Below, one piece after another: positions 31,848 to 39,843 of a stretch of 64,000 nucleotides of DNA. The stretch comes from Hydrogenophilales bacterium. Its GTDB lineage: Bacteria; Pseudomonadota; Gammaproteobacteria; Burkholderiales; Thiobacillaceae. The position numbers and the translations under genes are program-made. Numbering within the stretch: position 1 is the stretch's first letter; every line of letters starts with the position of its first letter. The stretch spans positions 186,001 to 250,000 of the forward strand of contig JACPYT010000016.1 in assembly GCA_016195805.1 (NCBI GenBank), written 5' to 3'. The notes beneath the pieces were generated by a model, which saw nothing but the letters and a program-made list of their open reading frames with translations, did not search any database and had not been told where the DNA came from.

Positions 31848-32199
31848 GCGTGTCTCTTGGCAAGCCGAAATAAAAACAGCGCTGCATCAATTCCGAAGCA
31901 TGCCAGGTATCGGCATGCCTTCCCGGGTGTCCAGCGATTATTCCGTCTGATCATCAAGGCCTCCTGCAGGACGGAAGTGACCCATGCATCGGGTGGTAGT
32001 TGCACTTGCCGGCCCATCGGAGCGTTTCGCCTCGGCCCGGATGTGCAGCATAACCCGGCATGAATGCTCCGTGACGATGCGGGTTCTGAAGCTCCGCGGT
32101 TTCATGAACGCAGATGCCGCAGGGCGCGGCCGCCCCGGTGCCGCGCGGGGTGCCTGGGGAGATGGCTGCAGGGACTTCCCGGACGGGGCGTTCGCGCCG
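31848..32199. other. Intergenic region upstream of glgP
   Basis: A gap of 352 bp without a gene. It holds a 7-bp inverted repeat GCATGCC/GGCATGC (31898-31904 and 31912-31918) about 50 bp upstream of glgP, a possible regulator site. No reliable promoter can be read. Confidence 0.35.
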
Positions 32200-32553
32200 T
32201 TAGCGGCCCCGGTCAAGAATGAATTCCCTCAGCGCAACGGCATCATTGAAACGTTCTTCCCTGGCCGCGAACAGCAAGGTCACCGCCCCTGTTCCCATGG
32301 CCTCGATCCCATGCGCCAGCGCGTCAGGCCGCTGCTGCAATTCCAGCAGATAGCGCCGCTTGAATTCTTCCCACTTCGCGGGGTCGTGATCGAACCATTT
32401 GCGAAGAGCCGTGCTGGGTGCGAGGTCCTTGAGCCACAGGTCGATATGGGCCTTCTCTCTGGCGAGGCCGCGCGGCCACAGCCGGTCGACCAGAATCCGC
32501 ATGCCGTCGTCCGGGGAGGGGGCTTCATAGACTCGTTTTACGCGGATGTTCAT
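32200..32553 (-). CDS. DUF488 family protein
   Basis: A 117-residue DUF488 protein. It shows the family pattern IRVKRVYEAPSPDDGMRILVDRLWPRG near the N-terminus, then WLKDLAPSTALRKWF and VTLLFAAREERFNDAVALREFI. The family is widespread and uncharacterised; a nuclease-like or phosphatase-like role has been guessed but not shown. Nothing nearby indicates a partner. Confidence 0.85.
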   Translation of the reverse strand: MNIRVKRVYEAPSPDDGMRILVDRLWPRGLAREKAHIDLWLKDLAPSTALRKWFDHDPAKWEEFKRRYLLELQQRPDALAHGIEAMGTGAVTLLFAAREERFNDAVALREFILDRGR

Positions 32554-32697
32554 GCCGACTCCTTCCCGGGAGGGAGAAACGCCAGGGTGAGCACTCAGGG
32601 GCCGGCGCGCGAACGCCGGCCGTGGGGCTTCTGGAAGGGTAGGCGATGTTCGAGCGTTGGCAACCGCATTGTCGGGGCGTCGCTCCGCCCGGCCCGC

Positions 32698-33576
32698 TTA
32701 CGCGCGGTTGGCTGAAATGGAGTGCCGGGCGTCTTTTGCAGCCGGTTTCTCCAGGATGACCAGTGCAATGCCGCCAAGAATGGCTGCAGATGCCAGGACC
32801 AGGCGCAGGGTGAGGGCCTCGCCGAGAAAAACGATGCCGCCTGCGGCTGCGATCACCGGAACGCTGAGCTGGACGATCGAGGCATGGGTGGCTTTCAGCG
32901 CAGGCAATGCCATGTACCAGATGGCGTAGCCGATTCCGGACGCCAGCGCGCCTGACAAAACCGCGTAGCCGATTCCGGCGTGATCCAGCGCGGTGCCGTC
33001 CATCATGAATACGCTCAGTGCGGCCGCGATGGGCGTCGCACGCAGGAAATTGCCCGCCGTCACCCGGAGCGGATCTCCCGCGGCTTTCCCCCGCAGGGAA
33101 TAGATGCCCCATGCCAGCCCGGCGCCCAGCATGAATACCGAACCAGCCAGCGGCGGCGCCGAAAGCCCGGGGAGCAGCAGGCCGACCAGTCCCGCGAAAG
33201 CGAGCATCAGGCCGGCGAGCTGCATCCTCCCCAACCGTTCTCCCGCCCGGATGCCATGGCCGATCATCGTCGCCTGGACTGCGCCAAACAGCAGCAGCGC
33301 ACCCGTTGCCGCCGGCAGGCTCACATAGGCAAATGAGAAGCCGGCCGCATAAGCAAACAAGGCCAATGCAGACAGCCAGTTGCCCCCGCCGGCAGGTGTG
33401 ACGCGTCGCGCCCGCGCCACCAGCCAAAGCGTGACCGCGCCGGAGAGCAGCCGGATCGTGGTGAAGCTGGCGGGATCGATGGCGGTGTGTTTGAGCGCCA
33501 TCCGGCAGAGCAGGGAATTGCCTGCAAATGCAAGCATGGCGAGCGACGTCAGGATAAGGATGCGTGCCGACGACAT
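32698..33576 (-). CDS. EamA/DMT family transporter
   Basis: A 292-residue inner-membrane protein with about ten helices in two EamA repeats (residues 5-135 and 145-275; GNSLLCRMALKH, FAYVSLPAATGALLLFG, YAIWYMALPALKATHASIVQL). It probably exports small metabolites or amino acids. The start at 33576 (MSSARILILTSL) removes an upstream hydrophilic stretch that does not fit the family. It is 22 bp from the VOC gene on the same strand. Confidence 0.86.
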   Translation of the reverse strand: MSSARILILTSLAMLAFAGNSLLCRMALKHTAIDPASFTTIRLLSGAVTLWLVARARRVTPAGGGNWLSALALFAYAAGFSFAYVSLPAATGALLLFGAVQATMIGHGIRAGERLGRMQLAGLMLAFAGLVGLLLPGLSAPPLAGSVFMLGAGLAWGIYSLRGKAAGDPLRVTAGNFLRATPIAAALSVFMMDGTALDHAGIGYAVLSGALASGIGYAIWYMALPALKATHASIVQLSVPVIAAAGGIVFLGEALTLRLVLASAAILGGIALVILEKPAAKDARHSISANRA

Positions 33577-33598
33577 TGACGTCTGTCCTGGATGTCGC

Positions 33599-34021
33599 TC
33601 AGTCCGGAAGGGGCCATTGCGGATTCCAGGCGACTTCCCACAGATGGCCATCGGGGTCCCGGAAATAGCCTGCATAGCCGCCCCAGAACGTCTCCCGGGC
33701 CGGCTTGACGATGACCGCCCCGGCCTGCCGGGCCTGTTCCATGACCTGGTCGACTTCGGCTTTTGACGACACATTGTGGCCAAGGCTGAACGCCGGTTCA
33801 CTCGGTGTTCCCAGGGGCAGGCCTGCGTCCTTGGCAAGACTCGTGCGTGGATAGAGCGCGAGCTTGAGACCGCCCTGCAAGTCGAAGAAGGCCACGGCGC
33901 CGTCCTCGAATTCCGTGCCGACGATGCCCTGCGTCGCGAGGCCGAGTCCGTCGCGATAAAAGCGCAGCGACGCGTCCAAGTCATCGACGCCGAGCGTAAC
34001 GAGGCTGATCCGTGGCTTCAT
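33599..34021 (-). CDS. VOC (glyoxalase/bleomycin-resistance) family protein
   Basis: A 140-residue VOC protein. It starts PRISLVTLGVDDLDASLRFYRDGLGL, has GAVAFFDLQGGLKLALYPR, and ends GGYAGYFRDPDGHLWEVAWNP, with the usual metal-ligand positions of two beta-alpha-beta-beta-beta units. Substrate unknown. It precedes the EamA gene by 22 bp. Confidence 0.86.
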   Translation of the reverse strand: MKPRISLVTLGVDDLDASLRFYRDGLGLATQGIVGTEFEDGAVAFFDLQGGLKLALYPRTSLAKDAGLPLGTPSEPAFSLGHNVSSKAEVDQVMEQARQAGAVIVKPARETFWGGYAGYFRDPDGHLWEVAWNPQWPLPD

Positions 34022-34092
34022 CCGTTTTCTCCTGCGGCCTCACGCTTGCGCTGGACGGCTCGCCCATGCAGGCGATCCGCCCGGGCGAGCCG

Positions 34093-34371
34093 TCAGGCGT
34101 GTTCACTTTCCGACGTGGTGTACTCGATGCCGCCGACCCATCGGGCCACAAGGTTGTATATCCAGGCGCCGATGAGCGTTAAGATGAAACCGAAAACCGT
34201 ATAGAAGACGGGCAAGAAAATCAGCATGCCGGCCATGGGCGGTTTGGGACCCGGCGCGAAAGAAAAGGTGACCCCCATCAGGAGCACGAAAGGCAGCGAC
34301 ATGATCAGGTAAAGAACGGCCATCACCTTGGCGGTCTGGAACGGCGAAATGCTGACGATCTGTTTTTTCAT
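34093..34371 (-). CDS. Small membrane protein
   Basis: A 92-residue protein with two membrane helices (about residues 14-37 and 45-75) and a polar C-terminus. VSISPFQTAKVMAVLYLIMSLPF resembles small DUF3566-like proteins, but the match is from memory. Its composition is like the host chromosome, so it probably lies just outside the integron. Confidence 0.68.
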   Translation of the reverse strand: MKKQIVSISPFQTAKVMAVLYLIMSLPFVLLMGVTFSFAPGPKPPMAGMLIFLPVFYTVFGFILTLIGAWIYNLVARWVGGIEYTTSESEHA

Positions 34372-34687
34372 GTTGTCTCCCTGTGGTGTTTGATGAATCG
34401 GGACTGGGTGCCTCTGCAGTGATGGGCAAAGGCCATCCGGAATCCGGGTGCCGCTTGAGTGCCGACCTGGAGGTGATGCGCATAGGCCCTCGCAACCTTA
34501 CCATCCTTGTTGAAATGAAGCACCTCTGCGGAGAGCCATCGGGTATCAGCGCGTCGCGCTTGATGGATGGATTGGACGGCATGCGCATTACCGACCGGGT
34601 TGCCACGCTTGATAAAGCGGAGTGTTCTCACCGTCCTGCAACCACGGCACGTCGTGCGAACACCAAATGTGCATGTCGGGCCTGAGC
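34372..34687. other. Distal edge of the integron array
   Basis: No intact gene is supported. The minus strand has an 87-codon frame (34368-34631) that runs through an attC-like remnant and is probably not a gene. The stretch marks the switch from host-like sequence (below 34.4 kb) to cassette-like sequence. Confidence 0.4.
34540..34600 (-). other. Degenerate attC remnant at the array end
   Basis: On the minus strand ATCAAGCGCGACGCGCTG resembles TTCAAGCGGGACGCGCTA in the attC at 51246-51305. It contains a small palindrome (AGCGCG/CGCGCT). No intact RYYYAAC/GTTRRRY cores remain. It may be the decayed end of the last cassette. Confidence 0.3.
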
Positions 34688-35032
34688 CTACTCCTTCCTG
34701 ACTATATCGACCGAGATCTCCACCGCCGGAGTCGTCCCTCTATTCTCAAGCCAGTGTGTGGTGTTCCTGTCCTCGGGCCAGCCCACTCCCGGCCCATAGT
34801 CCGTAGCGACTCCATTTCGATGGTCAGTGATCGTTCCTTGCAGTATGTAGACGGTACCTGGCCTGTCTTTATGGTCGTGAATCGGGCCGAAGACGCCTCC
34901 AGGCTCGATGGTCACCATACGCATTCGAAGTTGGCGCCCTGCCATGCCTTCGATCTCAGGACCAAGGTCAACGGTTGCAAGTAACTTCACCCTAACGCCT
35001 TTCGTCTCAGGTGCCATCTGTTCACCGCTCAT
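34688..35032 (-). CDS. Cassette: cupin domain protein
   Basis: A 114-residue single cupin barrel: MRMVTIEPGGVFGPIHDHKDRPGTVYILQGTI (split motif 1 with H-x-H) and ENRGTTPAVEISVDI near the end. The fold binds a metal; the reaction is unknown. It is the last recognisable cassette gene, most distant from attI. Confidence 0.75.
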   Translation of the reverse strand: MSGEQMAPETKGVRVKLLATVDLGPEIEGMAGRQLRMRMVTIEPGGVFGPIHDHKDRPGTVYILQGTITDHRNGVATDYGPGVGWPEDRNTTHWLENRGTTPAVEISVDIVRKE

Positions 35033-35055
35033 CGTGCTCTCCTCTCTGTACTTCC

Positions 35056-35112
35056 AGGGCTTTGTATGTTCAGCAGCCTGCGCGGCTTTTCACGCAGGTC
35101 CGGTGGATGATG
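35056..35112 (-). other. attC site, degenerate (after the RBBP9-like gene)
   Basis: The central stem reads CCTGCGCGGC-TTTT-CACGCAGG, as in other attC sites of this array. The outer cores are not canonical: CTTTGTATGTTCAG stands where GCCTAACGTTCA is expected, and GATGGGTCGC on the other side. Confidence 0.5.
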
Positions 35113-35644
35113 GGTCGCCACATAGCTGCCGCAACAACGTATAACCTTCTGACCATTGACCAAGGCCACTACTGGCGTTGATATGTCCGGCGGCACCGAT
35201 ATTGACCAAACGACTGCCCCACGCTGAGGCGCATTCTTCCGTGTGAGCACGCGAGCCATAAGGGTCATTGGTGCTGGCGACGACGATGCTTGGGAAGGAG
35301 AACCGTTGCTTCGGCAGGGGAGAGAATCCAACTGCCTCTGCGGGGAAACTGGGTCCATCTGGATTGGGGACGGCAACAAGCAGCGCCGCCTTGATGGGGG
35401 AGTGAGGCATAGCGGCCCAATGTGCGACGGCGAGACAGGCCAAACTATGTGCGACCAGCACTACCGATGAGCCAAGGCGTTGAACAGTTCTCTCAAGAAC
35501 GGAAGACCACTCTTGGCAAACAGGGTTATTCCAGTCGCGTTGTGAGATGCGCACGAATTCTGGGTTGGATTGCTCCCAGAGCGACTGCCAGTGCTCTGGG
35601 CCGGAATTACCGATGCCCGGAAAGGTCAGTACGATTGACGACAT
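35090..35644 (-). CDS. Cassette: RBBP9/YdeN-like alpha/beta hydrolase
   Basis: A 184-residue serine-hydrolase-like protein. It starts SIVLTFPGIGNSGPEHWQSLWE, carries the nucleophile elbow VAHSLACLAVAHWA (about residue 65), the Asp region VVASTNDPYGS, and the His in GAAGHINASSGLGQW. The family's natural substrates are mostly unknown. The C-terminal codons run into the attC. Confidence 0.84.
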   Translation of the reverse strand: MSSIVLTFPGIGNSGPEHWQSLWEQSNPEFVRISQRDWNNPVCQEWSSVLERTVQRLGSSVVLVAHSLACLAVAHWAAMPHSPIKAALLVAVPNPDGPSFPAEAVGFSPLPKQRFSFPSIVVASTNDPYGSRAHTEECASAWGSRLVNIGAAGHINASSGLGQWSEGYTLLRQLCGDPSSTGPA

Positions 35645-35664
35645 GTGAGGTCCGATGAATATGC

Positions 35665-35742
35665 GGCTAACGTCGCGGTTCAGCCGCGCCGGAGCGCGAA
35701 TTGCGAAGTATTTTTCGGCGCGGCGGGAATCATTTGTTAGGC
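35665..35742 (-). other. attC site
   Basis: Cores GGCTAAC (35665-35671) and GTTAGGC (35736-35742), 78 bp apart end to end, around an imperfect palindrome GTTCAGCCGCGCC...GGCGCGGCGGGAA. The stop of the aldo/keto reductase gene lies in the second core. Confidence 0.82.
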
Positions 35743-36579
35743 GACATTTCTCAAAGTTTCCACTTCGCTTGGGGATAGCGTTAAATTGGAGGCGGCGATA
35801 TTTTCCCTAAGGTGCTCGATGTTCGAGGTACCGGGGATTGGCACGACTGCAGGCGACAAGGCAAGCAGCCAAGCCAACGCAATTTGAGATTTTGACGCTT
35901 GGTGCGCGGCAGCAAATGGCCCCAAATCGATCTTCTTCTGAATGAGCATGCCCATACCCAACGGGAAGTAAGCAAAAAATGGAATGTTCTCAGACTCACA
36001 AAGTTGAAGCACATCCGTTGATTCGCTATTTCCTATGAAGAGAGCATTCTGCACCGCCGCGACTGAAGCAACAGATTTTGCCGCTTCGATTTGCTCCGTT
36101 GATGCGCTGCTCAGGCCGATGTGCTTAATGACACCACTTGCTTGAAGCTCTGCGAGGCACTCCATCGACTCATGGATGGGGACGCCAGAGTCTGGAAGCG
36201 GTCCGCCCGGCAACCGCAAGAAAACCAGATCGAGAGAGGGGGTACCAAGATTGTCCAGGTCACGTTCCACCGTGGCTTTAATTTCATCAGGGGTTGCTGC
36301 CGGCACAGGACGACCATCAGCACCCGCCTTCACCCCAACCTTCGTTGAAATAATCAGATTCTCAGGATAGGGGTTGAGTGCTTCAGAGATCAATCTATTC
36401 GCGAACCCCGCCCCATAAATATCGGCCGTATCAATAACATTCACCCCAAGCGAAACCGCTTCACGCAGCAGTCGGAGAGCCAGCTCGGTATTTTCGGGTA
36501 TTTCCCTGATACCTGGCAGACGCATTACTCCATAACCAATACGGTTGATGGCTTTGTTACCTAATCTGGGTTGCATCAT
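35737..36579 (-). CDS. Cassette: aldo/keto reductase
   Basis: A 280-residue (beta/alpha)8 NADPH-dependent oxidoreductase. It has VNVIDTADIYGAGFANRLI (catalytic Asp/Tyr region), LIISTKVGVKAG (Lys), DLVFLRLPGG and a C-terminal cofactor region VVPIPGTSNIEHLRENIAA. The usual active-site His in the DLV-x-x-H segment reads R here (FLRLPG), a possible functional change. Substrate unknown. Confidence 0.85.
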   Translation of the reverse strand: MMQPRLGNKAINRIGYGVMRLPGIREIPENTELALRLLREAVSLGVNVIDTADIYGAGFANRLISEALNPYPENLIISTKVGVKAGADGRPVPAATPDEIKATVERDLDNLGTPSLDLVFLRLPGGPLPDSGVPIHESMECLAELQASGVIKHIGLSSASTEQIEAAKSVASVAAVQNALFIGNSESTDVLQLCESENIPFFAYFPLGMGMLIQKKIDLGPFAAAHQASKSQIALAWLLALSPAVVPIPGTSNIEHLRENIAASNLTLSPSEVETLRNVA

Positions 36580-36599
36580 GGCCTCGCAGTTGGATTTCT

Positions 36600-36641
36600 G
36601 GTTTGCCGCCTAGGGTTAGCCCTCACGACTGCATGTTAGAC
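36600..36641 (-). other. attC-like site, weak
   Basis: A GTTAGAC core (36635-36641) lies at the expected place after the methyltransferase gene. The partner core and stem are not clear; CCTCGCAGTTGGA just upstream recurs at 38535-38547. Confidence 0.35.
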
Positions 36642-37319
36642 AGACTTGATAACCAGCATTTCATTGCCACCTCGCTGAAACTCATAAGGTACGTGCATGG
36701 TGTCTATGCTGAAGCCCTTTATTGAGAAATGTTCATTTACTGCTTTGAGATAGGGTGATGAGGTGCCGTCGAGAGCAAGCAGCGGGAATATCCTGACTTC
36801 GCGCGCCACGCGAAGCATTTCCTGGATTGCCTGGATGTGGAACCCTTCCGATAAATGCGCGCTGTACAGGAACAAGAAGTGAGAAGACAAGGCAATGTCG
36901 AACTGCCCGTTCTCGAAAGGCAAGGACGGCAATTCGCCTGTGAGATACCGGCCCTCTTGCTTTCCCGCACCGAAGTCGGCAAGAAAATCTTCCATTGCGG
37001 ACATGCGAATCTTGCCTAGTCCCTCAACGGAAGGGATGTCTATCCAGACATAGTCGTCCTGGTTTTTGTGCATCTGCTCCATTACGGTTCCATATGTTTC
37101 GGCTACGCGGTTTCTGATTTGCGCCGTGTCAAAAACATAGACAGGATCGACTGAGATGATGCTGCCCCCGCGCTTGGTTAGCGTGGCATTGAATGCGGCA
37201 GGGCCGTCGCCGCAACCAAGAATGCGAAGGCTCAAATCTTTCTCAGTGAGGTTGAACATACTGACGTATTCGTCATACGAACGTCCCCACGGTACGACTT
37301 TGTCGAGTGTAAATCCCAT
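36636..37319 (-). CDS. Cassette: SAM-dependent methyltransferase-like protein
   Basis: A 227-residue Rossmann-type protein. It has LSLRILGCGDGPAAFNATL (SAM motif I, about residue 30), SIISVDPVYVFD (motif II), and PFENGQFDIALSSHFLFLYS (motif IV-like). Methyl acceptor unknown. The start at 37319 sits 14 bp inside the preceding attC boundary. Confidence 0.75.
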   Translation of the reverse strand: MGFTLDKVVPWGRSYDEYVSMFNLTEKDLSLRILGCGDGPAAFNATLTKRGGSIISVDPVYVFDTAQIRNRVAETYGTVMEQMHKNQDDYVWIDIPSVEGLGKIRMSAMEDFLADFGAGKQEGRYLTGELPSLPFENGQFDIALSSHFLFLYSAHLSEGFHIQAIQEMLRVAREVRIFPLLALDGTSSPYLKAVNEHFSIKGFSIDTMHVPYEFQRGGNEMLVIKSV

Positions 37320-37332
37320 AGCTGGACTGCCT

Positions 37333-37399
37333 GTCTAATGTCTGAATTTACCGGACTGCGCAATTTCTCGCGCAGGTTCGCTGGAATGATTTGTTTGGT
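37333..37399 (-). other. attC site
   Basis: Cores GTCTAAT (37333-37339) and GTTTGGT (37393-37399), both one base from consensus, around a stem ACCGGACTGCGC...GCGCAGGTTCGCT. It belongs to the TGAATTYACCGG attC family of this array. Confidence 0.68.
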
Positions 37400-37428
37400 G
37401 TCATTGGTTTTTCAGTCCGCGAGACGAA

Positions 37429-37974
37429 TTATGTGTCTTGCTGGACGGTGGCTGACAGCGCAACGGCCTTGAGCGAAAGCAGCATAGCAATTAAGGCGGG
37501 TTTGATCTCTGGGTGTTGAGCGATTTCGTATTCGTCGCTGAGGCCGGAGCCGAGGATAGGAACCGTAATAGATGCCTCATCGACAAGGCGCGCCGACATG
37601 GTGGAGATCGTTTCCCGCAATGCGGCCTGCGCATGCGTTGCGCGCGGCGAAGCATTCAGCGACGCGACTGGTTTGTGAACAAAGGACTCGTTCCCAACCA
37701 TCCAGTCCAGCGCGTTCTTGATCGCGCCCGTGACGCCGTGCGCGTATTCCGGGCTGGCGATTAGTAACGCGTCAGCAGCCATGATTTGTTCGCGGAGGGC
37801 CGTCACCGGCGCCGGTTCGGTTGCCGCCATGTCCTGATTGAACAGAGGAAGGTCGCCAAGACCACGATACAGTACCACCTCGATTCCAGGCGGCGCGATG
37901 TGCGCGACCGCGCGAAGCAGTGCCGTGTTTAGGGAGGCTTTCCGAAGGCTGCCTGAAATTGCGAGGATTTTCAT
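37429..37974 (-). CDS. Cassette: NADPH-dependent FMN reductase
   Basis: A 181-residue flavodoxin-like reductase. The FMN phosphate loop is ISGSLRKASLNTALLRA (residues 5-21), followed by LPLFNQDM and the family signature ASPEYAHGVTGAIKNALDWM (about 75-94). It reduces FMN or quinones, or could act in redox defence. Confidence 0.88.
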   Translation of the reverse strand: MKILAISGSLRKASLNTALLRAVAHIAPPGIEVVLYRGLGDLPLFNQDMAATEPAPVTALREQIMAADALLIASPEYAHGVTGAIKNALDWMVGNESFVHKPVASLNASPRATHAQAALRETISTMSARLVDEASITVPILGSGLSDEYEIAQHPEIKPALIAMLLSLKAVALSATVQQDT

Positions 37975-37977
37975 GAC

Positions 37978-38054
37978 ATCTACGTTGAGCCAACCGACGG
38001 CGCTTTAGCGCTGTCCAGCGATCCGAAGGAGCGCGGTTGAGCGCTGGGTTATGA
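37978..38054 (-). other. attC site
   Basis: Core ATCTAC (one base short of TCTAAC) near 37978 and GTTATGA at 38048-38054, around a stem CGACGGCGCTTTAGCGCTGTC. It is the same family as the site at 48043-48119. Confidence 0.68.
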
Positions 38055-38059
38055 ATTGC

Positions 38060-38443
38060 CTAGGCATTTGCTTCAAGCAGATTGTGCCCGTAGGAATTAT
38101 CAATCGCGCATACCCACCGATTGTTGTTGCCTCGCTTGAAAACATAGGTGGCCTTCCGTTCTGTAGCCGGGAGATTCTTTGCTGAGACAACAGTCTTGGC
38201 CAGCACCAACGCAGTATCTCCAGTTTCCAGGATTGCCATCCCAGCCTGCTTCACATCCAAACTATGCTCAAAGTGAGCCGCAATGGCTACGAATGCTTTC
38301 TTGATCTGTTCTTTTCCCACAGCATTCGTTCCCGGCTTGACCACAAGGACGGCGTCATCGGAATAAATGCCGATCAAAGTCTCGAAATCTTCTTGGTTTA
38401 TCGCGGCATCCGCCTTGCTGATCAGAAGTTCTATCGAGTGCAT
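38060..38443 (-). CDS. Cassette: SnoaL/DUF4440-like protein
   Basis: A 127-residue NTF2-like fold protein: LLISKADAAINQEDFETLIGIYSDDAVLVVKPGTNAVGKEQIKKAF, then ATYVFKRGNNNRWVCAIDNSY. Such proteins bind small ligands or act as isomerases/cyclases; none can be named here. Confidence 0.78.
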   Translation of the reverse strand: MHSIELLISKADAAINQEDFETLIGIYSDDAVLVVKPGTNAVGKEQIKKAFVAIAAHFEHSLDVKQAGMAILETGDTALVLAKTVVSAKNLPATERKATYVFKRGNNNRWVCAIDNSYGHNLLEANA

Positions 38444-38460
38444 TGCCGCTCCTTGTTTTG

Positions 38461-38531
38461 GCCCGAATGTTTGAATTCATCAGACCTGGTGCAGCTTGCC
38501 GCGACAGGTCCGGTGGAATGATAGGTTGGTC
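38461..38531 (-). other. attC site, partly degenerate
   Basis: GTTGGTC core at 38525-38531; the other side reads GCCCGAATGTTTGAATTC where GCCTAACGTTTGAATTC is expected. The stem is ACCTGGTGCAGCTTGCCGCGACAGGT. Confidence 0.55.
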
Positions 38532-38666
38532 TGCCCTCGCAGTTGGAGGCTCATTCAATAGTTCCGTAAAAACTTCTAAATGATGGCCAAGTTAAATCGT
38601 TCGACCACGTTCCATAACTGTGCCGCAAGAGGCGGACTTACATTCGTGTTTGCAACGCCGGCACTT

Positions 38667-39110
38667 CTATTTATCGCCTTTGACTGTGGCCTCGACAACA
38701 GCTTGGTTACTGTTGATATCGAAAGAGAGGAGATACCATTTCCCAAGACGTTTGATGATCGAGTAGTTAAAGACTATCAGGTTTCCCGATGTATCTTCGA
38801 TCACATACGTTCGTCTTTGGAATAGGTCCCCTGTACTCTTAACGGAGACTGGATGAATAGCAAACACCTTGTCTTTATCCAGCCACCGCCCAAATAATCC
38901 ATCAACCTGCTTTGTGACCTGAATCAACTTTTCGTTGCCGGGGAGTAAGTTTTTGTTAGCAAAGTCCTCAAAGCATCCTGAAGACTTCGGCGCATTTGAA
39001 ATGCACTGCGTGACATCGTGCTCGAACTGCTCAATATTGCCAATCGGCTCTCCGGCAAAAGACGTGGAGCACAGGAGCACTGCCGCAATGGTAATCAAAC
39101 TCTTACCCAT
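38667..39110 (-). CDS. Cassette: exported hypothetical protein
   Basis: A 147-residue protein. The start at 39110 (MGKSLITIAAVLLCSTSFAGE) gives a clean signal peptide cleaved after SFA. The mature part has two Cys (CISNAP, GCFEDF) that could form a disulfide, and a beta-rich end (RRTYVIEDTSGNLIVFNYSIIKR). It should be periplasmic. No family was recognised. Confidence 0.68.
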   Translation of the reverse strand: MGKSLITIAAVLLCSTSFAGEPIGNIEQFEHDVTQCISNAPKSSGCFEDFANKNLLPGNEKLIQVTKQVDGLFGRWLDKDKVFAIHPVSVKSTGDLFQRRTYVIEDTSGNLIVFNYSIIKRLGKWYLLSFDINSNQAVVEATVKGDK

Positions 39111-39256
39111 AACACCCCCAAAAGAATTCATAACACCTCCCAAAAATCCGTGTATTCAAGTCGACTCGATCGCCTCGCTGAAGAATCTGCTGTAGTTGCT
39201 CTCAACAAGCGGAAAAGACAACAACCAATTCGAGTGAATTTCTAGCTCATCTTGAT

Positions 39257-39754
39257 TCATGATCGATTTCTGCCGGGCCTTATGCCCAGGCGTACCGATT
39301 TATCCGTGGGTGTGTGTTTGAAAAACCCTCTCAACCCGGCGCGGTTCAATTGGTAATACAGATAACAGCCAATGCACCAGCCGGCATAGGAAACCAGGGT
39401 GAGAGCGATGAGCACAACAACCACTGCCCATCCAGCCACCTCGTAGCCAGCCTGAATAAGGCCCAGCGCCGCCACGGCGGTCAGCGCACCAATTAGTTGG
39501 CCAAACTTGTGGGGTTGGATATTGTCGAGCCGGTAGTCCGATTTGATGATTCCACTTGGCTGAACCACACCACGGTATAACCATGAAAACGGGCTTAGCG
39601 GCCGTACTGTGCCAGACAGCAGAAAAATCATGCCTAGCACGGCGAGCAACATGGGCTTTTGTAAAACCAGTGCGGTGGCCGAGATTGCCATGGTCAGGAT
39701 CTGCCCCATCTTGATTTCCGCGTGGTCCACATAGCTTGCTGCTTGTTTAGTCAT
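39257..39754 (-). CDS. DUF4395-like membrane protein
   Basis: A 165-residue membrane protein with about four helices. PMLLAVLGMIFLLSGTVRPLSPFSWLYRGVVQP is typical of DUF4395-like proteins, followed by PHKFGQLIGALTAVAALGLI and YAGWCIGCYLYYQLNRAG with two Cys. It is divergent from the LysR gene, which probably controls it. No attC was found on its distal side. Confidence 0.7.
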   Translation of the reverse strand: MTKQAASYVDHAEIKMGQILTMAISATALVLQKPMLLAVLGMIFLLSGTVRPLSPFSWLYRGVVQPSGIIKSDYRLDNIQPHKFGQLIGALTAVAALGLIQAGYEVAGWAVVVVLIALTLVSYAGWCIGCYLYYQLNRAGLRGFFKHTPTDKSVRLGIRPGRNRS

Positions 39755-39793
39755 ACTAGGCCTCCCGTTAATAGATTGCCTTGCATTCTGTCT

Positions 39794-39828
39794 ATGCGAT
39801 GGTGTATTGAATACACGGCTAATCGCAT
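39794..39828. promoter_or_regulatory. Candidate LysR operator in the divergent promoter region
   Basis: A perfect 7-bp palindrome GTGTATT-G-AATACAC (39802-39816) holds a T-N11-A LysR motif. It is enclosed by a second inverted repeat, ATGCGAT (39794-39800) and ATCGCAT (39822-39828). The site lies between the divergent DUF4395 and LysR starts, the classic LysR arrangement. Confidence 0.6.
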
Positions 39829-39843
39829 GGAAACTATGCGTAT

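Noticed and set aside
29298-32063. Long plus-strand open frame opposite glucan phosphorylase
   Set aside because: The minus strand holds all GT35 motifs; the plus frame has no start signal or recognisable domain.
34368-34631. Minus-strand 87-codon frame at the distal end of the array
   Set aside because: It passes through an attC-like remnant and lacks conserved domains; more likely decayed cassette sequence.
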